Below are positions 17,301 to 25,902 of a stretch of DNA of 36,285 nt, piece after piece. The notes under the pieces are model-generated. The model was given only the letters and a program-made list of their open reading frames with translations, made no database searches and was not told the origin of the DNA. This DNA comes from an uncultured Boseongicola sp. (GTDB taxonomy: Bacteria > Pseudomonadota > Alphaproteobacteria > Rhodobacterales > Rhodobacteraceae). Where the stretch lies: assembly GCA_938016355.1 (NCBI GenBank), contig CALLWO010000012.1:1-36285 (forward strand). The letters are read 5' to 3'. Each line of letters begins with the position of its first letter. Within the stretch, counting starts at the first letter, position 1. The position numbers and the translations under genes are program-made.

Positions 17301-19070
17301 ATGAAAATGACAACCGAAGAAGCCTTTATCAAAGTCCTCCAACTGCATGGCATTCGCCATTCTTTCGGCATTATCGGTTCTGCAATGATGCCGATCTCCG
17401 ATCTGTTCCCGGCTGCCGGGATTACATTTTGGGATTGTGCCCACGAAGGTTCAGCCGGTTTCATGGCAGATGGCTACACTCGTGCCACAGGCGAGATGAG
17501 CATGATGATCGCTCAAAACGGTCCAGGCATCACAAACTTTGTGACTCCAGTCAAAACCGCCTATTGGAACCACACACCTCTTTTGCTCGTTACACCGCAG
17601 GCTGCAAACAAAACCATTGGTCAGGGTGGATTCCAGGAAGTCGAGCAAATGAAAACGTTCGAGGACATGGTCGCATATCAAGAAGAGGTCCGCGACCCGA
17701 GCCGAATTCCCGAGGTTCTGAACCGAGTGATTTTGCAAGCTAAGCGCGCTTCGGCGCCTGCTCAGATCAACATCCCACGCGATTATTGGACGCAGGTGAT
17801 TGATGTCGATCTACCCGCGATTGTTGAGTTTGAGCGGCCATCTGGCGGCGCAACCGCGATCAAAGAAGCAGCTACTCTTTTGTCGAATGCCAAATTCCCC
17901 GTTATCTTGAACGGCGCTGGCGTGGTTCTTTCCGGCGCAATTCCGGCATCGATGAACCTTGCCGAGCGTTTAGAAGCACCTGTTTGCGTCGGATACCAGC
18001 ACAACGATGCGTTTCCAGGTTCGCACCCCCTCTTTGCCGGGCCGCTTGGCTACAATGGTTCTAAAGCCGGGATGGAGCTGATTTCGAAAGCAGATGTTGT
18101 CTTGTGTCTTGGTACGCGCCTGAACCCGTTCTCCACACTGCCTGGTTACGGCATCGACTATTGGCCCGCGGACGCGAAGATCATTCAGGTTGATCTGAAC
18201 CCCGATCGTATCGGTTTGACCAAAAAAGTTGCCGTCGGAATTGTTGGCGATGCGAAGAAAGTAGCAGAAGGCATCCTTGCAAATCTGAGCGACACTGCTG
18301 GCGACGAAGGCCGAGCAGATCGCAAGAATTTGATCGCAACTTCGAAATCAACTTGGGCGCAGCAGTTGTCCAGCATGGATCACGAAGATGACGATCCCGG
18401 CACATCCTGGAACGAGCGCGCTCGTCAGGCAAAGCCAGATTGGATGAGCCCCCGAATGGCATGGCGCGCCATTCAATCTGCCCTTCCGAAAGAGGCGATC
18501 ATTTCTTCCGACATCGGTAACAACTGCGCGATTGGTAACGCTTACCCTTCATTCGAAGAAGGTCGCAAATATCTCGCTCCGGGCCTGTTCGGTCCCTGCG
18601 GGTATGGCCTTCCGTCGATTGTTGGCGCGAAAATCGGTCAGCCAAACGTGCCTGTTGTTGGCTTTGCCGGCGACGGTGCATTCGGTATCGCTGTGAACGA
18701 ACTGACTGCAATCGGTCGCGGTGAATGGCCTCCGATCACACAGATCGTATTCCGTAACTATCAGTGGGGTGCTGAAAAGCGTAACACCACGCTTTGGTAT
18801 CAGGACAACTTCGTCGGAACCGAACTTGATACGCAGGTTTCATATGCCGGCATCGCGCAAGCTTGTGGCCTCCAGGGTGTTGTTGCCCGGACAATGGAAG
18901 AACTTACAGCGGCCTTGCACAAGGCGATCGATGATCAAATGAACCATGGTAAAACCACATTGATCGAAGCCATGATCAATCAGGAACTTGGCGAACCATT
19001 CCGCCGCGACGCGATGAAGGCACCGGTTGCGGTTGCTGGCGTCAGCGCCACGGATATGGCGGCTGAGTAA
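17301..19070 (+). CDS. xsc: Sulfoacetaldehyde acetyltransferase
   Basis: ThDP-enzyme with MKMTTEEAFIKVLQLHGIRHSFGIIGSAMMPISDLFP, GFMADGYTRATGEMSMMIAQNGPGITNFVT, VGFAGDGAFGIAVNELTA. Confidence 0.96.
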   Translation: MKMTTEEAFIKVLQLHGIRHSFGIIGSAMMPISDLFPAAGITFWDCAHEGSAGFMADGYTRATGEMSMMIAQNGPGITNFVTPVKTAYWNHTPLLLVTPQAANKTIGQGGFQEVEQMKTFEDMVAYQEEVRDPSRIPEVLNRVILQAKRASAPAQINIPRDYWTQVIDVDLPAIVEFERPSGGATAIKEAATLLSNAKFPVILNGAGVVLSGAIPASMNLAERLEAPVCVGYQHNDAFPGSHPLFAGPLGYNGSKAGMELISKADVVLCLGTRLNPFSTLPGYGIDYWPADAKIIQVDLNPDRIGLTKKVAVGIVGDAKKVAEGILANLSDTAGDEGRADRKNLIATSKSTWAQQLSSMDHEDDDPGTSWNERARQAKPDWMSPRMAWRAIQSALPKEAIISSDIGNNCAIGNAYPSFEEGRKYLAPGLFGPCGYGLPSIVGAKIGQPNVPVVGFAGDGAFGIAVNELTAIGRGEWPPITQIVFRNYQWGAEKRNTTLWYQDNFVGTELDTQVSYAGIAQACGLQGVVARTMEELTAALHKAIDDQMNHGKTTLIEAMINQELGEPFRRDAMKAPVAVAGVSATDMAAE

Positions 19071-19092
19071 ACGCTGTGACATGATGTGATAG

Positions 19093-19122
19093 AGGCCGGT
19101 GGGTGACCCGCCGGCCTTTTTC
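19093..19122 (+). terminator. Rho-independent terminator-like hairpin between xsc and pta
   Basis: AGGCCGG...CCGGCCT-TTTTC with an inner GGG/CCC. Lies in the 68-bp xsc-pta gap. Confidence 0.8.
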
Positions 19123-19138
19123 TTGGGAGACACTCGAT

Positions 19139-20107
19139 ATGCCTGTGATTGATGATATTATAGCGGCGAGTAGTTCGGCGTGCCCTCACATCGTTCTCTC
19201 CGAGGGTGATGACCCGCGAGTCCAAGAGGCAGCCGAGCGCGCAGCCAAGGATGGCGTGGCACGCCTGTCGCTGGTGGGCGCCAGTCTCGAAGCCACTGAA
19301 GGCATCGACGTCATTGATCCCGAAAATTCAGATCGCCTGGACGATTACGCGCAAGCATACTTCGAATTGCGCAGGCATAAGGGAATGACCAAAGAGACGG
19401 CGCTTGAAGCAATGTCATCGCGACTGGGATACGCAGCGATGATGGTTCGGCAGGGCGACGCCGACGGAACGCTGGGCGGTGCGGTAGAGACAACATCGGA
19501 TGTCGTTCGCACGGCACTCCAGGTCATTGGTAGGGCCAAAGACGCAGAAGTTGTTTCCAGTTATTTCCTGATGCTTTTGGGTGCGCCGTTTGATCGCCCT
19601 GTGATTTTTTCTGACTGCGGATTGATATTGCAGCCGACAGCCGAAGAGTTGGCTAGTATCGCTCTTGCGTCTTCCCAATCGCTCACGGCACTCACGGGTT
19701 TGACGCCGCGCGTCGCATTTCTTTCTTTTTCGACAAAGGGCTCAGTTCCTTCTCGCGCGCATGAATCTTTGGAACGAATTCAAGCAGCAATGGAAATCGT
19801 GTCTATGCGTGCGCCCGACCTTGCACTGGACGGAGAATTGCAGTTCGATGCGGCCATTGTTCCCGATATCGCAAAAAGAAAAGCGCCTGGATCACTCATC
19901 GAAGGTCAAGCAAATGTCTTTGTTTTCCCGAGCCTTAGCTCTGGCAATATAGGGTACAAGATAGCGCAACGGCTTGGCGGAGCGATTGCATTGGGGCCGG
20001 TGTTGCAAGGTCTCGCGCGCCCGGCAAATGACCTCAGCCGTGGTGCGACGGCAGATGATATCTATCAAATGATTGCAATTACTGGCGCACAGGCGGCTGC
20101 CACTTGA
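19139..20107 (+). CDS. pta: Phosphate acetyltransferase
   Basis: LSEGDDPRVQEAAERA, FSDCGLILQPTAEELASIA, ANVFVFPSLSSGNIGYKIAQRLGGA, GPVLQGLARPANDLSRGA. Confidence 0.94.
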   Translation: MPVIDDIIAASSSACPHIVLSEGDDPRVQEAAERAAKDGVARLSLVGASLEATEGIDVIDPENSDRLDDYAQAYFELRRHKGMTKETALEAMSSRLGYAAMMVRQGDADGTLGGAVETTSDVVRTALQVIGRAKDAEVVSSYFLMLLGAPFDRPVIFSDCGLILQPTAEELASIALASSQSLTALTGLTPRVAFLSFSTKGSVPSRAHESLERIQAAMEIVSMRAPDLALDGELQFDAAIVPDIAKRKAPGSLIEGQANVFVFPSLSSGNIGYKIAQRLGGAIALGPVLQGLARPANDLSRGATADDIYQMIAITGAQAAAT

Positions 20108-20164
20108 AGCCAAATGGCTTTCGTGTTCGAGATCGGTAACGAAAAAAATTGCGGAGAAATCCCT

Positions 20165-21622
20165 ATGCGCGCCCAACCTAAAGCCAGTCACTTTGTGAAC
20201 GGATCCTATTTCGAAGACGATGCCGGGGATGCGATTGATTGCATCTATGCGGCTGATGGCACGGTTGTTGCACGACTTTATGAGGCAACAGACGCCGTGA
20301 CCGAAGCTGCGATTTCGGCCGCGAAAGCGGCGGGGCCAGCGTGGGCGGCGATGACGGGAACCGAGCGGGGCCGTATTTTGCGACGGGCATCCGATATGAT
20401 GCGAGATCTTAATCAAAGCCTAAGCGAGACCGAAACCCTCGACACCGGCAAGCCACTTCAGGAAACGCTCGTTGCGGATGCGACGTCTGGCGCCGATGCG
20501 CTCGAGTATTTTGGAGGGCTGGCAGGCAGCATAACCGGTGAACATATCCCGCTCCCAGGTGGCGATTGGGCTTATACGATCCGTGAACCCTTGGGCGTGT
20601 GCGTTGGTATTGGTGCGTGGAATTATCCGACGCAAATCGCATGTTGGAAGGCCGCGCCAGCGCTCGCCTGCGGAAATACAATGGTTTTTAAGCCATCGGA
20701 AACGACGCCGCTTTCCGCGCTCAGAGTGGCGGAGATCCTCAAAGACGCAGGTCTGCCCGATGGCGTATTCAATGTTGTCCAAGGGCGAGGCGGCGTTGGT
20801 GCAGCGCTAATCGGCGATAATCGGGTCGCAAAAGTTTCGCTAACGGGGTCCGTTCCGACTGGGAAGAAGGTGTATGCGGCTGCAGCAGCTGGCATGCGAC
20901 ACGTCACGATGGAACTTGGCGGGAAATCACCGCTGCTTGTCTTTGCCGATGCAGATCTCGACAAAGCGGTCTCAGGAGCAATTCTGGGGAACTTTTATTC
21001 GTCGGGCCAGGTTTGCTCAAATGGCACACGCGTTTTTGTGGAAAATAACGTGCGCGACGACTTTGTGGCTCGGCTCGTAAGACGCTTGCGAGACGGCGTC
21101 ATTATGGGCGATCCAATGGACGAAGCTGTGAATTTCGGGCCTCTGGTCAACGAAGCGCAGATGGGCATCGTGCTTGATTATATCGAAAAAGGCAAAAGCG
21201 AAGGTGCGGTGCTGGCATACGGCGGACGCCGTACGGATCGAAATGGGTTTTTCGTTGAACCAACGGTTTTTACCGATGTTCGCGATGACATGACGATCGC
21301 GCAAGAAGAAATTTTCGGCCCTGTTTTGTCTGTGCTTGATTTTGCGACTGAGGAAGAAGCGCTGATGCGCGCAAATGCGACGCCCTTTGGGCTGGCCGCA
21401 GGCGTATTCACGCGAGACCTAACCCGCGCCCATCGCATCGCAGCTGGCTTCGAGGCAGGGACGTGTTACATCAATCATTATAACGCCGCGCCAGTGGAAA
21501 TGCCCTTTGGTGGCTCAAAGTTAAGCGGCGTCGGAAGAGAGAATTCTAAGGCAGCCATCAACCATTATTCTGAAGCCAAGACCGTTTATGTTGGCATGGG
21601 GGATGTAGAAGCGCCGTTCTGA
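20165..21622 (+). CDS. betB: Betaine aldehyde dehydrogenase-type ALDH
   Basis: ALDH with [40 protein letters not shown] (catalytic Cys), [10 protein letters not shown]. BetB-like around the active site. Confidence 0.85.
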   Translation: MRAQPKASHFVNGSYFEDDAGDAIDCIYAADGTVVARLYEATDAVTEAAISAAKAAGPAWAAMTGTERGRILRRASDMMRDLNQSLSETETLDTGKPLQETLVADATSGADALEYFGGLAGSITGEHIPLPGGDWAYTIREPLGVCVGIGAWNYPTQIACWKAAPALACGNTMVFKPSETTPLSALRVAEILKDAGLPDGVFNVVQGRGGVGAALIGDNRVAKVSLTGSVPTGKKVYAAAAAGMRHVTMELGGKSPLLVFADADLDKAVSGAILGNFYSSGQVCSNGTRVFVENNVRDDFVARLVRRLRDGVIMGDPMDEAVNFGPLVNEAQMGIVLDYIEKGKSEGAVLAYGGRRTDRNGFFVEPTVFTDVRDDMTIAQEEIFGPVLSVLDFATEEEALMRANATPFGLAAGVFTRDLTRAHRIAAGFEAGTCYINHYNAAPVEMPFGGSKLSGVGRENSKAAINHYSEAKTVYVGMGDVEAPF

Positions 21623-21792
21623 CCAAGAGTGCTATCGAGCATTCCAGAGTTTTTTGATCATGATCGCTTGGCGTTTATTCGTTCGCCAATGGTGGCGAGA
21701 ATGAAAGCTTTCTGAGGCTCGCCAGATTCGCTGTCTTGCGTTAACCGCGGGCAACAGTCGCGCAGAAGTATGCAGCACACGAGAACATAAAG

Positions 21793-21872
21793 AAAAAGCG
21801 GCGACACCAGGGAGGAGGAAGGTGCCGCCGCCATTTTTCAGGAGGCCCAAGGGAGGAGGAGGACGCCCTGAT
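21793..21872 (-). ncRNA. 'Cuckoo'/CcsR-type small RNA: two stem-loops, each presenting CCUCCUCCC in the loop
   Basis: Minus-strand RNA: SL1 UCAGGGCGUCC-[UCCUCCUCCCUU]-GGGCCUCCUGA (21838-21871); SL2 GCGGCGGCACC-[UUCCUCCUCCCU]-GGUGUCGCCGC (21798-21831), then UUUUUC. It lies immediately downstream of a DUF1127 gene. Confidence 0.88.
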
Positions 21873-21884
21873 CCGAAATCGCGA

Positions 21885-22100
21885 TCAGCTGTCGTAAGCC
21901 GCGCGATAAGCGATAGAGCGAAGCTGGAGCGGCGAAACGCCGAGATCCGCCAGTTCGCGCTCTGAAAGATTTTCGAGTTCTTCGAGCGTTTGACGATAGG
22001 TTCTGTACCGCTGTACGCGAAGCGACAGACCGTTGATGAATCCGGACATCCGCGAAGGTTTTGAAACTGCGGACCGGGAAAAGAGATCCAAGGCACTCAT
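21885..22100 (-). CDS. DUF1127 small Arg-rich protein (CcaF1/YjiS-like)
   Basis: 71 aa from MSALDLFS with C-terminal RYRTYRQTLEELENLSERELADLGVSPLQLRSIAYRAAY. Alternative ATG at 22109. Confidence 0.88.
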   Translation of the reverse strand: MSALDLFSRSAVSKPSRMSGFINGLSLRVQRYRTYRQTLEELENLSERELADLGVSPLQLRSIAYRAAYDS

Positions 22101-22348
22101 GTTCGTCATCCTAATAAATGCGCCGTTCAACATGTCCGACGCGGGGTTGCTTGTTGACCATGAAGATATGCTCATGCTGCAGATGCACAATCCCCCAGTC
22201 ACTCAATGCTGCTATGCAGAATGCGCATGGGTCGGTGCGGCGTAAACGAGCAAATCGCATCGAAAAGTGGCAAAAGGGTTCGATGGGGTTGCTAAGCGTG
22301 CGGCTTCGGCACAGTTAAGCCACAGCAAAGCAGGAAAGAGCATACCAG

Positions 22349-23428
22349 ATGGCCGATTTGAAAGACCGAATCCTTGACAGTCTAAAGTCCGTACCGGTGC
22401 CCGGCGGCGGCACTTTGGTTAGTCGCGATCTCGTCCGAGCCCTGAATGTTGAAGAAGGCGCCGTGCGCTTTGTAATTGAAGCGCCGTCCGCTGAAGTCGC
22501 CGCTGGATTTGAACCGGCCCGAATTGCGGCTGAGAAAGCCATTCGTGAAATCTCGGGTGTTAAGTCTGTTAATGCTGTACTGACAGCGCATGGCCCTGCT
22601 GCGCCGGCACAAAAAGCGCCGCCATCCCTAAAGGTCGGAGGGCACCCAACGCCACAGCAGGGCGGGCCACAAAAAGTTTCGGGAGTAGACCGGATCATTG
22701 CTGTCGGTTCCGGCAAAGGAGGCGTTGGGAAATCAACAGTTTCGTCTAACCTTGCTGTCGCGCTTGCAAAACAAGGCCGCCGCGTTGGGCTGCTGGATGC
22801 AGATATATATGGCCCATCGCAGCCCAAGATGATGGGAATTCAAAAGCGCCCATCTTCGCCAGATGGAAAAACGATTATCCCGCTTAAATCCCATGGCGTC
22901 ACTCTTATGTCGATTGGCTTTATGGTTGAGCCGGAAAAAGCCGTCGTTTGGCGGGGACCTATGCTCATGGGCGCTCTTCAGCAGATGCTGGGCCAGGTCG
23001 AATGGGGCGAGTTGGATGTATTGATAATCGATTTGCCGCCCGGAACAGGTGATGTGCAGCTTACCCTTTGTCAGCGGACCGAGGTTACAGGGGCGATTGT
23101 GGTCTCAACTCCGCAAGATGTAGCCCTTTTGGATGCACGCAAGGCCATTGATATGTTCACTACGCTTAATACCCCGATTCTGGGTTTGATCGAAAATATG
23201 AGCACATATGTCTGCCCTAACTGTGGGAATGAAGAGCATCTGTTTGGGCATGGCGGAGTTCGCGCGGAAGCAGAGCGACTCGGGGTTCCGTTCCTCGGAG
23301 AACTACCTCTCTCCCTTGATGTTCGGCTTGCCGGCGATGCTGGCCAGCCTATCGCCATGGGCGAGGGGGCAGCGGCGGTTGCTTATGGTCACTTGGCAAG
23401 TCGGCTGATCGGCGGAGGCATGGGATAG
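22349..23428 (+). CDS. mrp: Mrp/NBP35 family Fe-S cluster carrier ATPase
   Basis: N-terminal MIP18/DUF59-like region, deviant Walker A GKGGVGKST, LIIDLPPGTGDVQLTLCQ, CPNCGNEEHLFGHGG. Confidence 0.95.
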   Translation: MADLKDRILDSLKSVPVPGGGTLVSRDLVRALNVEEGAVRFVIEAPSAEVAAGFEPARIAAEKAIREISGVKSVNAVLTAHGPAAPAQKAPPSLKVGGHPTPQQGGPQKVSGVDRIIAVGSGKGGVGKSTVSSNLAVALAKQGRRVGLLDADIYGPSQPKMMGIQKRPSSPDGKTIIPLKSHGVTLMSIGFMVEPEKAVVWRGPMLMGALQQMLGQVEWGELDVLIIDLPPGTGDVQLTLCQRTEVTGAIVVSTPQDVALLDARKAIDMFTTLNTPILGLIENMSTYVCPNCGNEEHLFGHGGVRAEAERLGVPFLGELPLSLDVRLAGDAGQPIAMGEGAAAVAYGHLASRLIGGGMG

Positions 23429-23531
23429 CCATCCCAGTTTCTTTTCCGACGGCTCCATATTCAAATAGGCCTCAAGAGTAATGATCCAAGAATGCGTAGC
23501 CTAGGCCTGCGTTTCCTTATGGCGTGTGTTT

Positions 23532-23546
23532 TGGGAAACTGTGGGA
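23532..23546 (+). promoter_or_regulatory. MraZ-box-like pair TGGGA-N5-TGGGA
   Basis: Two TGGGA at a 10-bp period (TGGGAAACTGTGGGAG) in the mraZ upstream region. Confidence 0.5.
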
Positions 23547-23635
23547 GATCGGCGCAGCGGTTTGCTTGTCTTACGGCTTGAGTTCTACGATTCGCGGTGT
23601 TTAACACACCAAAGAAGCTCAAGATCTAAAAAATC

Positions 23636-23650
23636 CGGGAAAATATGGGA
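23636..23650 (+). promoter_or_regulatory. MraZ-box-like pair CGGGA-N5-TGGGA
   Basis: CGGGAAAATATGGGAAAC, 10-bp period, one mismatch. Confidence 0.4.
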
Positions 23651-23781
23651 AACCGGAATTAGTTTTGAGTCACTACATATAGTTATAGATTTGCAATATT
23701 TGGTGAAAATCGCACAATATCTGGAAAATCAGATATGAATCTTTCGCATATCTCCATATTTTTATGAAAAAATTTGTTGTC

Positions 23782-23796
23782 TCCCATGAATTCCCA
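23782..23796 (-). promoter_or_regulatory. MraZ-box-like pair (reverse orientation) TGGGA-N5-TGGGA
   Basis: Plus strand TCCCATGAATTCCCA; reverse complement TGGGAATTCATGGGA, 10-bp period. Confidence 0.5.
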
Positions 23797-23819
23797 TGGC
23801 ATGTTCTCTTCATCGGATA

Positions 23820-24027
23820 GAGCGGGACAGTATCAAGGGGCGCAAAAAGACCCCGAACCCAAACAACAAGCAGGTTTCATACAGGCACCCAGCTTCATCC
23901 AATTGAGAGATCCGGCGCGCGGGCGAGCAGACATCCCCCCAGGTGGCGCGCGCAGCTGGACATTCCCGGTAACGGGACGAGGGCGGCGGATCGGACACAT
24001 GGCAGCAGTCCGATCCGCCGTTTTCCT
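23820..24027 (+). ncRNA. UpsM-like sRNA / terminated 5' leader of the dcw operon (3' end well defined, 5' end approximate)
   Basis: Sits directly upstream of mraZ. Contains GC-rich inverted segments (CCCG-GTAA-CGGG; GCGCGC blocks) and ends in a 13-bp perfect hairpin CGGCGGATCGGAC...GTCCGATCCGCCG followed by TTTTCC. Confidence 0.65.
23984..24026 (+). terminator. Rho-independent terminator/attenuator about 40 nt upstream of mraZ
   Basis: 13-bp perfect stem, loop acatggcagca, then TTTTCC. Confidence 0.85.
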
Positions 24028-24063
24028 ATTTTGGGGGGGTGAATTTTAGGGAGCTACGGGACA

Positions 24064-24558
24064 GTGGTTCGGATGTTCAGAGGTGAAGGTGTCCAGAAGG
24101 TGGACACAAAGGGCAGGGTGTCTATCCCGGCCCATTATCGCCGTGTACTGGAATCTGGAGACCCATCCTATAGCGAAGGCAAAGCGCCGGAATTTGTGAT
24201 AGTGTACGGCGATCATCGTCGCGACTTTCTGGAGTGTTTCACCATCGACGCCGCAAACGACGTCGACGCACGGATCGCCGAGTTGCCCCGTGGCTCGGCG
24301 CGCCGTCGCGCAATGGAAAAGCTGTTTCACGGCCAGTCGTTGCCACTGACAGTTGATGAAACCGGCCGGATCGTTCTGCCTGCCAAGCTTCGTCAGAAGA
24401 TTGGTATCGAAGGCGAGGCTTACTTTATCGCTATGGGGGATACATTTCAGATTTGGAAGCCTGCGACGTTTGAAAGTCAGGACAGCGACGTCGAAGCATT
24501 GCTCGACGATCTTGGCGGAGCTGACATCTGGACCCTTCTTGAGGGAGAGGAGGGCTGA
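24064..24558 (+). CDS. mraZ: Transcriptional regulator MraZ
   Basis: VQKVDTKGRVSIPAHYRRVL and LTVDETGRIVLPAKLRQKIGIEGEAYFIAMGDTFQIW (two MraZ/AbrB repeats). First gene of dcw. ATG at 24073 is an alternative start. Confidence 0.95.
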   Translation: MVRMFRGEGVQKVDTKGRVSIPAHYRRVLESGDPSYSEGKAPEFVIVYGDHRRDFLECFTIDAANDVDARIAELPRGSARRRAMEKLFHGQSLPLTVDETGRIVLPAKLRQKIGIEGEAYFIAMGDTFQIWKPATFESQDSDVEALLDDLGGADIWTLLEGEEG

Positions 24559-24561
24559 GTT

Positions 24562-25554
24562 ATGGCCGCCGCTGCTAGGGCCTCCTCTCACGCACCTCAT
24601 ATTCCTGTTCTTATCGGCCCAATTCTAGAGGCCTGCGCACCAATTTCCGGACGATGGTTGGACGGCACTTTCGGCGCGGGCGGTTATGCGCGAGCGCTTC
24701 TGGACGCAGGTGCCGAACTAGTTGTTGGAGTGGATCGCGATCCAACGGTTTTCGATCTCGCATCGAATTGGTCGGATGATTACGGCGAGAGACTAGTGCT
24801 CGTTGAGGGTGAATTTTCCGATTTAGACCAATATGTTGAAGGCGGGTTAGATGGCGTTGTTCTTGATCTGGGCGTCTCGTCGATGCAGTTGGATCAGGCG
24901 GAGCGCGGGTTTTCGTTCATGTCAGATGGTCCCTTGGATATGCGTATGAGCCAATCGGGAACCTCCGCAGCTGACATCGTTGCCGACGCGGATGAGGGAC
25001 AACTCGCGGACATCCTGTATCATTACGGCGAAGAGCGAGCGTCAAGGCGGATCGCTCGTGCCATTGTTGCCGCTCGGACGAGCGCTCCTATTGTGACAAC
25101 GGCCGCATTGGTCAAGATCGTCGAAGCTTGTTTGCCCCGACCGAAGCCTGGGCAAAGCCACCCGGCAACGCGGACGTTTCAGGCGCTTCGGATCGCGGTG
25201 AACGATGAATTTGGTCAATTAGTTGCCGGACTAGAGGCTGCCGAGCGCGCCCTAAGCCCGAACGGGTGGTTGGCGGTGGTCAGTTTTCACTCGCTGGAAG
25301 ATCGAGTGGTGAAGAGGTTTTTTCAGGAACGATCTGGCAAGGCCAGCGGAGGAAACCGCTATCAACCGCAAGTGCTCGCTGACGCGCCGCGATTCAAAGC
25401 GCGGAACAAAGGATTGACAGCGGATAGCGAAGAATTGAAGCGAAACCCACGAAGTCGGTCGGCAACGTTGCGCGTTGGGCAGCGAACCGAGGCTCCCGCA
25501 GGTATGGTCAATCGGCAGAAACTCGGATTGCCAAAATTGGTGTTGGACGGATAA
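24562..25554 (+). CDS. rsmH: 16S rRNA (cytosine1402-N4)-methyltransferase
   Basis: [66 protein letters not shown]. Confidence 0.97.
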   Translation: MAAAARASSHAPHIPVLIGPILEACAPISGRWLDGTFGAGGYARALLDAGAELVVGVDRDPTVFDLASNWSDDYGERLVLVEGEFSDLDQYVEGGLDGVVLDLGVSSMQLDQAERGFSFMSDGPLDMRMSQSGTSAADIVADADEGQLADILYHYGEERASRRIARAIVAARTSAPIVTTAALVKIVEACLPRPKPGQSHPATRTFQALRIAVNDEFGQLVAGLEAAERALSPNGWLAVVSFHSLEDRVVKRFFQERSGKASGGNRYQPQVLADAPRFKARNKGLTADSEELKRNPRSRSATLRVGQRTEAPAGMVNRQKLGLPKLVLDG

Positions 25555-25902
25555 ATGCGATCATTTTTCTTTGTTATTACAGGCTTATTTGTAATGGCGC
25601 TGGCCGTTTGGGCCTATCGTCAAAACTATGAGACGCAGGCAAGCCTTCGGGAAGTAGCCCAATTGCGATCCGAAATCTCTGGCTTGCGCGAGCGCGCGGG
25701 CGTATTGCGCGCGGAATGGGCTTATTTGAACCGTCCCGAGCGTCTGGCCGACCTCGCAGACATCAATTTTGACAGCCTCGGCCTCTTGCCGCTTCGCCCA
25801 GATCACTTTGGCCACATTGACCAGATCACATATCCCATTGAGCCTCTGCCACCGATCATGGTGCCGGTTGAGGTTATGAGCCGTTTGGGAGCAAACCAAT
25901 GA
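25555..25902 (+). CDS. ftsL: Cell division protein FtsL
   Basis: 115 aa, one TM and a coiled coil. Located between rsmH and ftsI; stop/start TAA|ATG junction with rsmH. Confidence 0.85.
   Translation: MRSFFFVITGLFVMALAVWAYRQNYETQASLREVAQLRSEISGLRERAGVLRAEWAYLNRPERLADLADINFDSLGLLPLRPDHFGHIDQITYPIEPLPPIMVPVEVMSRLGANQ

Noticed and set aside
21681-21710. TCGCCA-atgg-TGGCGA hairpin and GATCATGATC palindrome after betB as a terminator
   Set aside because: Short stems without a following U-tract; insufficient evidence for a terminator or operator.
21632-22096. 154-aa minus-strand ORF overlapping DUF1127 and the sRNA
   Set aside because: Different frame from the DUF1127 protein; Arg/Pro-rich noise over an RNA gene.
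23424-23450. TGGGA-tagcca-TCCCA after mrp as an MraZ site or terminator
   Set aside because: Only a 5-bp stem with an imperfect T-rich tail; single inverted TGGGA units do not match the 10-bp direct-repeat pattern.
23774-24049. 91-aa ORF upstream of mraZ (MLSPMNSHGMFSSSDRAGQYQG...)
   Set aside because: Low-complexity, non-protein-like translation overlapping the structured leader and its terminator; better explained as UpsM-like RNA.
23430-24060. RNase P RNA, 6S RNA, SRP RNA or tmRNA in the mrp-mraZ gap
   Set aside because: No RNase P (GAGGAAAGTCC), SRP or tmRNA signatures found. 6S could not be excluded by sequence alone, but the position fits a dcw leader better.
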